Shown: piece by piece, positions 25,842 to 36,999 of the stretch
How positions within the stretch are numbered: the first letter of the stretch is position 1
Layout: each line of letters begins with the position of its first letter
Assembly (NCBI GenBank): GCA_014529385.2
Contig: CM043947.1
Span: 120,230,891 to 120,294,890 of the forward strand
Source of the DNA: Adiantum capillus-veneris
Taxonomy: Eukaryota > Streptophyta > Polypodiopsida > Polypodiales > Pteridaceae
DNA length: 64,000 bases
Reading direction: 5' to 3'
The notes under the pieces: model-generated
The model's database searches: none
What the model saw: the letters and a program-made list of their open reading frames with translations, nothing else
What the model was told of the DNA's origin: nothing
Program-made: the position numbers and the translations under genes

Positions 25842-26154
25842 ACCACAATTTTCTTCTTAGTTCTTATCTCTTAACTTTATCTTTCAATCAAGTTAGTCCC
25901 TTTTTCTCTCAGTTCCCGATCTAGATCAGTTCTCACACAGCTTTTGACGAAGAAGTATAAAAATAATCTTAATCTTTTTGGAAAAATATAGGGATGACGT
26001 AATTTCTTATCCAAAATATCCTTGTCTTTTCATTTTGGAGTAAAGTCTCGTTGTTCGCATGACGTCTTTGTCGGTCTTGCTTTTTCCAAATTATTTTCTA
26101 GGGTGAATTTTTTTTTGAATGGCTCTAGGGTTTAGGGAGGGACCTTACATTTTT

Positions 26155-26342
26155 GTAGTGGAAATGGAAGTCGAAATGAGATCGAATAAAAAATATGAGT
26201 AGACAAGCTCTACGAGCTTACCCAAAAAATTTGTCAACCTACAAACACTCGCCAAAGCTCATAGAAATTGAAGAAAGTGAGCAGGCAGGTGCTAGAGCTA
26301 CTGACGACTAAGCCCAAGAGGATGCAACCTGATCTGATACCA
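26155..26342 (-). other. Copia leader and primer-binding site (second copy)
   Basis: This aligns to 39245-39435 in inverted orientation. The priming site reads TGGTATCAGATC (minus strand, 26342 downwards), one change from the initiator-tRNA-Met type site in the intact copy. Confidence 0.85.
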
Positions 26343-26344
26343 AT

Positions 26345-26572
26345 TGTTGGAATTAGGGTTGCAGGAAAACACACACGGCTTGGAGAAGATGAAGGAATCT
26401 CAAGGCACACAACCGAGAGTGTTTTACTTAGAGTGCAACGGAAAGATAGATAGACCTAGAATGATGGATGTATATACAATGCACGGGGGGAAAAACCTGC
26501 TAGTGAGGGGAAAAATGCCCCGGTGGTCCTAAGTGTGTTCACACACATCACTACCATATGTATATGGTAACA
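26345..26572 (-). repeat. 5' LTR of the second copia copy
   Basis: The 228-bp repeat is the inverted counterpart of the LTRs at 39016-39242 and 43955-44181, with about 10% differences. It begins TGTTACCATATAC on the minus strand at 26572 and ends AATTCCAACA, next to the primer-binding site. Confidence 0.92.
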
Positions 26573-27063
26573 GTAAACTTATCCTGATAACTTGCAACAA
26601 CACTTTCTCTTATCAAAGAAATTCAAACAAAGCCAATGTGACTTCGAGGTATGGATGTATGAATCCATATATAGCTAGCAAATGGATCGACAGAGTGAGC
26701 ACGTGTAGACACTAGATCTTGGGCCAATGCAATGAAGTATTCTACATACTTAAAGATGTCTACAATTTTTGACAACTCAGATAGAGCTTAAAGTTGCAAA
26801 CTGAGCAAGGATGGTCAGTTTAGGTCAAGTAAATGTATTAATCAATATTGACGACCATCAATGCACACATAACTTCATGTAATGGACAACCCAGATCTTA
26901 ATGAAGCAATCATACTAGGTGTACCCTAGATGCGAATTTAGAAAGCAATTTCTGGATTGGCAAGAGGATACTTTAAAGTTTAATCTTAATGAAACGACTT
27001 ATGTCACTTTTTTGGTACAAAATAATCATATCTAGGAGGTACAAGTTATTAATATAAAATTGC

Positions 27064-27147
27064 TGTTAGGAAATAAGACGTAGCTAAATAGATAATTGAG
27101 TAGATTACTTAATGGAGAGAGACAGATTTATATACATGAGATTATAG

Positions 27148-27232
<85 letters not shown>

Positions 27233-27887
27233 CACGATATACGTGGTTCACCCAATGTGGGCTACGTCCACGGGAAAGCAGCCACTCAATGGCTTTAGTA
27301 CTTCAAAACAAGAAGTAGTTTACAAAGGGATTATACCCTTAATGGAGCTCCCGCCTTGCTTCACTCTCACCACCTCACACTCACCTTGTTGAATCAACTT
27401 CACACTATCAAATGTGTGTAGAAATGGCCTCCTTTTATAGGCCAAAAAGGCTGCCCTCTCTTATGAGAGACAACCATGTGTAGCCGCCCTCGTGCGAATA
27501 AGTCTAAATCAGACCCTCCAATCCGCCCATGTGTGGCCGCCCTTGAGAAGACAAGTCCGCTTTTGAATTCGGCCACCGGCCACTGGCCATTGACTTCCGA
27601 CCACCGGCCATCGGCCATTGACTACCGGCCATTAGCCAACCGACCGGTTGTTTTCCGACCACTTTCCGGCCACCGTCCGGCCATAATATTCCGGCGAAAA
27701 AAAGGTTTCGGGGGCCTCCGCCCCCGAGGCCTTTAAAGTTGCCCCTGATTCTTGTCCGTGAAAATTTTTGGTTTCCGGTGAGTGATTTTCCTTCACGCAC
27801 GATGGCTTCTCCTCATAATGGGGGCCTTACAAATGTGCGCTTTTACCAGAGAAAATTACAAGGGTAAATCAGGCTCCATACTTAACA
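27064..27887 (-). repeat. Solo LTR of the copia family at 1-2641
   Basis: This inverted 824-bp copy of the 1926-2641 LTR has TG...CA ends and a perfect 5-bp duplication ATTGC (27059-27063 and 27888-27892). No internal sequence is attached, so it is a solo LTR left by LTR-LTR recombination. It is longer than the other copy, partly through a long GA microsatellite (about 27149-27228). The TATA box is at 27433-27439 (minus). Confidence 0.95.
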
Positions 27888-27892
27888 ATTGC

Positions 27893-28540
27893 AACTAGTT
27901 GTAAAGCCTAAGCCCGCACGACAATACAATGGAAAATACACTAGACATGTATAGGTGAAGAAATCCATCATGACAGAAAAATCTTAGCAGATCTGGTTAC
28001 CCAAGACAACAACCCTGCTAATGGTTAACAAATCACAACAAAAACAACAACTAGAAAAATATCAACAACATGGACAAGGTTATACTTGGAAGAGGCAATT
28101 CAAACAACCCACAAAACTCAAACTACGCCAATCTAAGTATTACTCGATACCAAAACAGAAACAATTGAATCAACCTCAGCCAACCAAGATAGCATGGAAA
28201 TGGAGAACAAAGCAACCAACGAGACAACCAGCTCACTCATCTCAACATCCATAATACAAGTGGGAGGATTAAAATGAGGGAAATCAAGCCAACAGTACTC
28301 ACTAAATCAACAATCAAGGAAAAAGCGCACCATCTTCAGATGCTATTGAGCGAACCATGTAATATAGACGGAGCCTCACCAACAAAAGCCATTGACCAAT
28401 CCATTCAATACCCGCATCTTGTACAACATATTTTCACCCCATGCATCTCTTCGATTGGCATAATAAGACCACATTACACAGTCGCATAGAGATGATGTTT
28501 GTACCCATGAACCTTCGTGTCTGGGACGACTCAAAATGGG
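27893..28540. other. No gene recognised; Gln/Lys-rich short frame
   Basis: A 77-codon plus-strand frame at 28021-28254 is a low-complexity Gln/Lys/Pro sequence with no motif, and a second at 28274-28489 has none either. They could be the end of a decayed retroelement polyprotein, because a purine-rich tract (GGGAAGGGGGGAG, about 28538-28550) follows. Confidence 0.4.
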
Positions 28541-28560
28541 AAGGGGGGAGTAACAAGAGT

Positions 28561-30245
28561 TGTAGCAGCCTAGTGTAAGATCATGAGATGCAAGATGAAA
28601 AGAATTTATGTGTTTAGTGTATAAAGTGTATTTTTTTGATGAAATTTTTCTCTTTAGTTGCTTTTATTGGATTTTTACATCTAATCAGGCATAACAATGA
28701 GCCATATTGTCAAATTTTTGCCAAAAACAATATCTAGAGTGAGAGTATGTATATATGAGTGTGTGGAATATTTTTGGCTAATTTTTGGCCGAATAATAAT
28801 ACTTTTTAGTAATTATCTTCAATTTTGAATAAATAAGGATAAAAATTTAATGAAATGATCTAGGAGAGTAGAAATCAAGTTCTAAATGCAAATGATGGAA
28901 CAACAAAGCAAGAGCTTCAAGCATGTAAAGTTTGGAAGGATTTGATACACATCAAATTTTTGGGCAACTTACGATGGACCAAATTTGCGAAATCTAGGCC
29001 AATCAACAACTCAAAGTTCAAATGAGAAATCGTTGATAAAACACTTTCGGTGTGTACATAGTAGTGGGTATATTCATGGTCATGTGTACGTAAAGACGTG
29101 TTTACATGCATTTGGAAGGTCTTCTAATGTGATATTTGGTTTCAAGTATGGCAAACAATGTATATATGGCAAATAATCATGTTGCATGCAGGCAGTCGAA
29201 CACATGTACATACCTCGACAGGGTATTGAAGCCTTGTATGTGGTTCTAAGTGGATTATTTTTGCTCTTGGGTATGTCTTTGATCTTTCTAGAATGTAAAT
29301 AATGCAAGTAGAAAGTGTGGCACTCTCATCCTGCCTGTGAAGTTTTATACATGGTGCAGTAACTATCTATTTGCGTTGTCCAATATGCAGCAATGTGTGA
29401 ACCTCCTTGGAAGTGGTCAAAAATAGAATTTGGGTATTTTGAAATGAATTCTGGGTATCAAGGACTAAAAAATTTGGTGGATTTTGGAGTCCGTTTGGTA
29501 TTTCCCCCCCGAAAAATGCATGTTAGAGGGTCGAAATAGACCAAAAATGGGCCCAAAAAGGTCAAAAAGGTGTGAAATGGTGATTTTTTTTCATGTCACA
29601 CATAGTTCTGTGAGTCTTCAGGCTAGGGGATTACTTTCAAAGTTCATTATTGAAACTTTGACCTCTCTGTGTGTGGGAGAAAGCACAGTCTCTACAGGTG
29701 GTCCTTTGTAGTCCTGTCTTGTTCGCGTCATGTTTTCGAGTGTGTGGAAGAGTGAATGAGAGTATCTTCTCTTCGAAGTTGGAAGAGTCTATTGAAGTTC
29801 TTAGGTTTCTATGGATGTGTGTGTGCAAGTACTTAAAGGAATAAAGTGCGGCTTTCTACAAGACTATGTGACCCTGTATCGGTGCCATTGGGGTTGAGGC
29901 TATGCCAAAGAGTCCAACAAAGTGGGGTTTGGTGAAGATTTTGTAATGGTTTAGGGGAGGCCTTTTGTGAATAGAGTTTTTTTATTTTTTGATGGTTTTT
30001 CTTGTTTATTTTGGTCATCATTGAGTGTGATTTCAAGAGTTGATCAAATCAACTCACCTTGTAGTGTCTACGGAAAGCCAAGGGCTTGTAGGTCGAGATG
30101 TTTGTGGTTTGAATTGGGCTTGGGGGGAGGATTTTGATTGTGCTTTTGAGTGGTGATGTGTGAGGTGAGAGAAACAAGTGAATTCCTTGAATGTGTTGAG
30201 GTGTCATAGTGTCTGAGTGTGCGCATGATGTCTTTTGCTCCATCA
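28561..30245 (+). repeat. LTR-like repeat A
   Basis: It starts TGTAGCAGCC after a purine tract. From about 29067 (GGTATATTCATGG) to 30245 (CTTTTGCTCCATCA) it matches 33974-35111 in the same orientation at roughly 80% identity, with small indels. Gag-like sequence starts just downstream. This is the arrangement of a 5' LTR, but the termini are not sharp. Confidence 0.6.
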
Positions 30246-30344
30246 TCCTTTGGCAATCCCATTGAGGAACGAGAATTTCCAATTGTGCACTCAGAATTTG
30301 GTTTTCAAGCGATGATGTTTTCACATTTTTTATGCTAAAGAGAG

Positions 30345-32173
30345 TTTCATGATGGTGGATGCATTCTAACCATCAATTTTCACAGTTGGCAAGGATGCAG
30401 AGGATTGGATTGCTTCATATGAGTTTGACTTGATATGTTTATGCCGTGCAGCTCCAAGTGAGGTGTAAAAACTTACAAGCATCAATTTGGTGGTCAAAGG
30501 GAATGCAAGAGAATGATTTGAGGGCTTGTCACAATATAACAAAGGGAATTGGGATAGGTTTAAGAGATTCTTTTTGAAGCGGTTCAAGAAGGTGATCCCC
30601 CAGCAAGATGCGTGGAAACTGGTCATCAATATGTCTATGCAAGAGCAAGAGTCTATCACAAAATTTTGGTCAAGATTTGATGATGCTTGGAGAGTTTTAA
30701 AGGATTCTGTTTTTCATGAGAAATCCATGTCTAAAGAGGAACTTCATTTTGGTTTTACAATAGACAAAGAATAAAAGTATTGAGGAGTTTTTTGCAGCTA
30801 GCCCTTAAGATGAAAGTGCAAGGGAAAGAGCCCAAGACCATGTGTGAAGCATTAAAGATAGGGCTAAGAAAAGAGAGAAAGTTATGTGTTGCTACAGGCA
30901 AGAAGTGCCCTTTGTCTAGACCAAGTATGGATAGCATGGATGACCTTTATGTGCATAAATTCACGATTGTAGATGCTCATGTTGGCAAGGATAACAATTT
31001 AGAGACAACTACAAATGCCCATATGCTTCAAATCAATGCAAAATGAAGTATGTAAAGTGGCCTTGGAGACCATATACATGCCTACGGTGCTAAACATCTA
31101 GGACACATTAGATAAGTGTGAAAATTTGAGCACTGGCATCGAAAGTGAAGATGATGAAAGTGAAATTGGAAGGATGATGCAGTTTCTGATGGTGACACAT
31201 CTTATGCGGATGAGGATTGGTGTAGTGATGTATGTGATGATGACATAGAGTTGCAAGATCCATTGAAGGACATGGTAGCCTTGAAACAACATCAACATAT
31301 GTTTTGGGAAGGATATTTGCAGTAACAAGACATGGATGATTGCATTGATGATGAGGTGGTGGGATATGGTCAGGGATTTTCTATACCAAGGAAAGATGAT
31401 GTATAAGGGAGTGATTCCATGCTAGATGATTTGACCTTGGGTCCATGTGATTTACCAAAGCCGGGGGTTGGGTCACCCTCTACTGGTTGTGATCAAAAGG
31501 TATTGGGTCATGAATGCAATAGGAATGAAGACTATGTGTGCAAAGATTTGATTCTAGTGCCATTTCCAAGGGATGTCGACGGTGATATGTACCCTACGGT
31601 CATTCAAAATAAACATATTAAGGATGCGGTAGAGAAAGAACTTAAAGTGATCTTTTGCTTGCATGGTGATCTTATGGATGAATGTCACATGCTTTGACGT
31701 ATGGTTGGGCCACATCCTTTTATCTGCAAAGATCTTTATTTGGTAGCTAACGAGTCTAGTTGGGGAAAATTGGCATGATGAGGACTTGGTTATGATGTTT
31801 TGGGTGGCTTTTTATGCATGTTTCTAGCTTTTTAAGTGGCAGAATGCTTTATGTGGAAGAAGATGCAGCTAGTGATAGTGTTTTTGAGGTGCTTTTCCAA
31901 TTTTGGAATGGAGATGTTTGTGGTTGGAGTGATGGTCTCTTATGCACAGAGAATGAAGAGCAATTGATGCATCAAGAAGATGATGTGAATTTTATGATTA
32001 TACATCAAATGAGCTCTAGTCATGAGATGCATTTTAAAATAGTTACTTGTTTGGCTGGTTGGAAGGACCTATGGTATAAAAAGATATGTACCAACCATGT
32101 AGAAGATACGTATCATGCTTGGGATCCAGGTGGGTGGTGGCATTTGATGTGGGTGGCCTACTTGAGCATGTAG
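30345..32173 (+). pseudogene. Decayed retrotransposon Gag-like protein
   Basis: After a start-like MVDAF near 30351 the frames read DAEDWIASYEFDL, then WDRFKRFFLKRFKKVIPQQD and SMQEQESITKFWSRFDDAW, a capsid-type Gag pattern with many stops. Downstream fragments (31061-32173) are acidic and unassigned (DDIELQDPLKDMVALKQ). No zinc knuckle, protease or Pol domain is visible before the second repeat at 33974. Confidence 0.65.
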
Positions 32174-33553
32174 TTTATTATATTTGAATAAAAAAGTTTC
32201 CATATGACCCAAGAGGAACTTTAGGGTCACTTTTGAGGTTTTATGTCACTGTTTCATGCGAGTGTTGAGCATAAATACTCAACTTGGGTTGGTCATGATG
32301 ATAAATCACTTTTGGAATGTACATGGTAGTGGGTATGTAACATTTAATGGCCTAGTAACTTGTGTGTAGTAGAAAATAGCATAGACATAGTGAGCATTTC
32401 ATTAGAATAGATTCCTAATGAGCATAGCAAGAGTGCTTCGATGGAGAGAGCAACAAAAAGCATAACACCTAGCTAGATAGGCATGAACAATACTTCAAAA
32501 GAGAGAGAAATTAAGCTATTGACAATAGCTGAGGACCAGATTTACATGGAGCCAGTCCCCCCTCCAAAAGGCTTTGTATTATAGGTTTCCCCCATCAAGG
32601 GAGACATTTTACAGTACAATAATTTGTGTTCCTTCAATAACTTGATGGTGCAATGAAGATGGAAGCCTAAAGCACCATGCACACACTTATAAAAAAACAA
32701 CATCAATTCCCTCACGGTCTCAAACCCAAGACCTCACACACCTTCAAAGATGGTGAGAGCTAGCGGGGTATGAAAGTAGATTGAGAGGAAGAAGAAGTAG
32801 TCTTACAAGAAAGAAGTATATCTCCTCACCTAATCACTCATAATAGCTTATCATGGCTTAGGAATTAGCATGGTAGAGGAGATGAGTATGCATTGGAGCT
32901 TGGCTCTTGGTTAGATTTGCATCACAAAGCCAAGAGTTGTTGGTGTAGGCCTCCCTTCTCACAAGCTTGGAGTAGGTGATGAGCTTTCCATTAAAGCTTG
33001 AGAAGGAGAGAGAGTCTTCTTTTCTTCACACATGAGATAGTGTAAGTGTGTGTGTGTGTGTGTGTGATAATGCTTTGACAAAATCAGCCCCCTCTCTCTT
33101 TCTCTCTCTCTTGGTCGACCCCTCATGCTTTTTACTCATGCTGACACCCATTGGACCCTACAAAGCCTAGCCAATGATAATTAAGAAGCATAAGTGATAG
33201 CCTTGTGACATGTTTCCCCCTTTCCCCTTTTGTGAGAGCTTTAGGTAATTAAATAATGCAATTAAAATCTCATTGGACCCCTTTGTCTTCTGGCCAATAG
33301 GAAGCAGGCAAGCCATTGGGCTGCTAAATGCTCATTGGACCCCTTGGGAGACTAGCCAATAGTCTTCTAGAGAGCTTAATTCTTATTGTTTCTTTTTTAA
33401 GTGTTTTTAAATGAATTAAACCAGATTTACTCTAGCCTAATTCTCATTGGCCCACCTCTATGGCCATCCAATAGGATTTGAATGTACCTCTTGTGGGCAA
33501 TTGGGCTAGGGAGCTGACATGTGTCCACTATGCCCTTTGTGTAAAGGGGCTTG

Positions 33554-33622
<69 letters not shown>

Positions 33623-33973
33623 CTCTCTTATCCCCTATTAAAAGGGCTCGCCCCCTCCTCTTTAGGAACTTGCAAAGACTTTTTGTACACTATCAAGCAT
33701 CCAATTTTCCGAAGCATTGACCATTGGACTTAACCTTTGAATTTTGCAGCATTAGCACTTTGGAAGTCTTAATGGGCCGAGCCTTAAGTCTTTGAAGCCC
33801 ATTGCTTGCACATTGCTCTTTTGTAGATGGTCTCCCTTTGGATCCCTATTGTGACCAGTCTGCTAGCCTTACCAATAATCTAGCTTTTTCTCCCTTGGTA
33901 CTTCCCCATATTAAATGATCAGTTTAACATGAGAAAATCATTTAGGAGAATTAGATATTAGTTATTAAGACAA
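32174..33973. other. Non-coding, with GT microsatellites and ATTGG/CCAAT motifs
   Basis: No gene recognised. There are short GT repeats at 33046-33067 and 33556-33620, CT repeats near 33090-33112, and repeated CATTGGACCCCTT and CCAATAG motifs between 33260 and 33480. These resemble the CCAAT repeats at 25751-25841 and suggest an old LTR U3. A TATTAAAAGG motif lies at about 33634-33643. Confidence 0.5.
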
Positions 33974-35111
33974 GGTATATTCATGGTTATGTGTACATAA
34001 ATAAGCATTTAAATGCATTTGGAAGGTTTTCTAATGTGATATTTGGTTTCAAGTATGGCGAACAATGTATATATAGCAAGTAGTCATGTTGTGCACAAGT
34101 AGTCAGACACATGTACATACCTGGATAGGGTATCGAAGCCTTGGATGTGGTTCTAAGTTTCTTTTGGCTGCTCTTGTACATGTCTTTGAGATTTCTAGAA
34201 TGTAAATAATTCAAGTAGGAAGTGTGGGCACTCTCATCCCACCCAAGAAGTTTGACATGTGCGATAACTATCTATTTGCGGTGCTCGATATGTAGAGATA
34301 TGTAAACTGATTGGGAACTGGTCAAAAATATAATTTGGATATGTGAAAATGAATATGGGTGTCAAGGACCAAGCCTATAAAATTTGGTGGATTTTCGAGT
34401 CCGTTTGGTATTTTTCCCGTGAAAAATGCATGTTAGGAGTCAAAATAAACCTTAAATGGGCCAAAAAGGTCAAAAAATGGTCAAAATGGTGTGAAATGGG
34501 TGATTTTTTCCATGTCACTCACGGTTCCGTGAGTGTTCAAGCTGAGGGAAGTATTTTTTAAGTTCATTATTAGCACTTTCACCTCTCTATGTGTACGAGA
34601 AAGCAGGGTTTCTATAAGTGGTCTTATGCAGTCTCGTCTTGTTCGCATCCTATATTCGAGTGTGCGGAGACTGAATGAGAGTATCTTATCTTCAATTTTG
34701 CACTTGAGAGAGTTGTTTGAATCTTTGAGGTTTCCATGGATGTGTGTGTGTGAGGAATTGAGGGAAGAAGGTGGGGCTTTGCAAGACTATGTGACCCTGT
34801 ATCGGTAACATTGGTGTTGAGGCTACGCGAAAGAGTCCAACATAGTGGATTTTGGTGAAGCTTTTGCAATGGTTTTAGGTCACCATGGAGTGTGATTTCA
34901 ACAAGCGTTGATCAACTTGACTCACCTTGTAGTGTCTATGGGCAAGCAAGCGCTTTAGGTTGAGGCGTTTGTGGTTTGAATTGGGCTTGGGGGAAGGATT
35001 TTCGTTGTGCTTTTGAGTGGTGGTGTGTGAGGTGAGAGAACCAAGTGAATTTCTTGTGTTGTTTTGAGGTGTGTGAGTGTGCACACGGTGTCTTTTGCTC
35101 CATCACCATTT
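33974..35111 (+). repeat. LTR-like repeat B
   Basis: Direct repeat of 29067-30245. Shared landmarks include CTAATGTGATATTTGGTTTC, GACTATGTGACCCTGTATCG and CTTTTGCTCCATCA. Its first ~500 bp relative to repeat A are absent, so it is a truncated LTR or a second partial insertion. Confidence 0.75.
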
Positions 35112-35953
35112 GAGCCACCAGTGATATGTCATGGGCAATCAAGGCAAGAAAGGTAAGTATGTACATGGGACTCCACCCCTTTTTTTTTAAAAAAAACTTC
35201 CCTTTCCAATGCCTCCCCTCAAGGAAACATGGCCAAATCCTAGAGGAATGACATGAAAAACTTACCATACCACGTATGTGTAGAGGAAAGGGGTTTTTAA
35301 GAAAGTAAAGGGGTTTGCCAAAGGTTTGGAAAGCTATGAAAAGGTATTTGCAGGCGGGCTCGACGTGGCAGTTGTTAGGCGGATGTTGACACGTTGCAAG
35401 GATGTAGCAAAAATTGGGCCACATGAAGGGATATTTATTCAATGTGGGTCGAGCACGTCGAGGAGCATTGTCGGATTGTGGCAACGATTGTGAGAAGCAA
35501 ACATAGGTAAGTGTGTTGATGTGTTGTCTTATGCATGTGCTTTATTTTACTGTGCCATGTTCCTGAGATTGAGTTGTTTTGTCTACAATACTTGTAATGG
35601 GTGTAGTTGTGTGCGCATGAGCTTCTTGATGCTCTGATGTGAGAAGGGGAAGGGGGGGGGGGGGGGGGGGGGGGTTGTAAGGGCTCGTAGTATACATTTA
35701 GGCTTTCTAAGATGTCATCTCATTTGGAATCCAAAATAAGCAAGCCAGTTGATAGTGCGTTGTCTCAACTATAGATGGTCCAATTGTTTTACTCATGATG
35801 TGATGTCAGAAGGGGTAGGTTTTGTTAGTGGTCTTAGTCATGGTGCATTTTCCTATCAGTCTGTTGCAACATTGCCAATTCTTTGTAGGCATGCAAAATG
35901 GTGCGGTTGAAATCTGAAGCGCGAGCTAGACCTAATGTGCATGAGGATATTGT
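35112..35953. other. Non-coding, with a 23-nt G run
   Basis: No gene recognised before 35954. AAGGGGAA is followed by 23 consecutive G (35652-35674) and then TTGTAAGGGCTCG. The layout, a purine tract directly before TGTAAGG, resembles a polypurine tract at the start of a 3' LTR. Confidence 0.5.
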
Positions 35954-36660
35954 TTGAAAGAGAAGGAGAGTGAGGGGGTAGATGATTCCAATGCATGCAG
36001 TTCAGTAGGTGGGAAAAAAAAGGTCTCAAAACCAAGTAATACAATCATGGAAGTAAGTGTCCTTGTGTTTTTGGGGGGCAATGATATTGGCATAATGTTG
36101 CTAGGATGCAAGCAATCGTTTCTTGAGAATGGAACTTTGACTGGTCTATGCGCATTGGAGAGGGGAGGGACCGCTTTTCACCTTCATTGTTGGATGGTTA
36201 TCCGATTGGGGGCAACATCACTCATTGTTGTGAACAAGAAAATTAAAACATACTTGGGATGGCACAAAACAACTCCTCCAAGGGGAATGGTCTTGTGTCG
36301 AGGGTTGAAACAACATAAGATGCATACATTTGAAGGCATACTAGGGTATTTCCGGAGCCGATGAGCTGAAAAATAGAGTCTGCTTGATGTCGGTGAACAT
36401 TTTTGACAGAGCGCTAATGTTTTGGAAATTTAAACTACGGCACCCTACAAAAGCAATGATTTACTATCAACATTGCATATAATGGTGAAGAATATATAGC
36501 ACTATCCGTCGTCCTTGTGGTTAACTCCACATCAAGGACGGGGAATGAAATGGAAAAAATAAAAGCGCTTTGAAGATGCATGATAAACCCGTCAACTGCG
36601 AGCTACCAAGACATTGTTAGCATTTTGTTAACAAACAATGAAATTTTTGTTCCACTCTCG
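35954..36660 (+). pseudogene. HUH-endonuclease-like (Rep / Replitron-type) remnant
   Basis: The plus-strand frame reads CALERGGTAFHLHCWMVIRL with H-L-H at 36179-36187, then KKIKTYLGWHKTTPPRGMVL, and HTFEGILGYF at about 36322-36350. After a frameshift it continues DELKNRVCLMSVNIFDRALM and FWKFKLRHP (36360-36445), then KMHDKPVNCEL near 36575. The H-hydrophobic-H motif after an E-R-G-G stretch fits motif II of HUH rolling-circle nucleases, and the overall pattern resembles a transposon protein family of protists and green plants as I remember it. Stops from about 36360 show decay. Without a profile search the family remains tentative. Confidence 0.42.
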
Positions 36661-36999
36661 CTTGCGAGAAAAAGAGAGGTATGCTGCTTACCATCTGCAC
36701 GTAGGAATTGAGTTTCAAAACTGTTGATTGGAGCAAAAATGTTTTGCAGTCCATCAACAACAAGTGTTGACAACATGCACTTTGATACCAAAGTAAGAGA
36801 TGCAGAGATAGGAGATGACTTCATCCCACTAGTGCACCACATTGATGTGACATCAATTTCTTAATGGATTGTAGTGGTTGTGTACATCCGGCTAACAGGA
36901 AAAAAAGGAGCAACTCTGATTGCCTCCCCTCTAAGGTGAGAATTTTTAAAAACATTACATATGCATCCTTGAAGTAGTCACAATTATATCCATGCTTCA
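36661..36999. other. Unassigned
   Basis: Possible continuation of the preceding remnant or the start of the PPR-derived region. No motif is clear on either strand. Confidence 0.35.

Larger units (their letters stand above)
22953..26149 (-). mobile_element. 3.2-kb LTR-like insertion splitting the copia leader
   Basis: Plus-strand ends are TGTGAGGGCC and GGACCTTACA, flanked by TTTTT (22948-22952 and 26150-26154). The copia leader aligned to 39350-39600 continues exactly on both sides, so the limits are reliable. On the minus strand a promoter-like region (CCAAT array, then TATA) is followed by a 160-bp repeat array. No polymerase or integrase is visible. Its 22953-23752 part is shared, inverted, with 11085-15974. 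It fits a very long solo LTR or a non-autonomous LTR element. Confidence 0.75.

Noticed and set aside
28021-28254. Gln-rich plus-strand frame as a gene
   Set aside because: Low complexity only; could be chance or the end of a decayed polyprotein.
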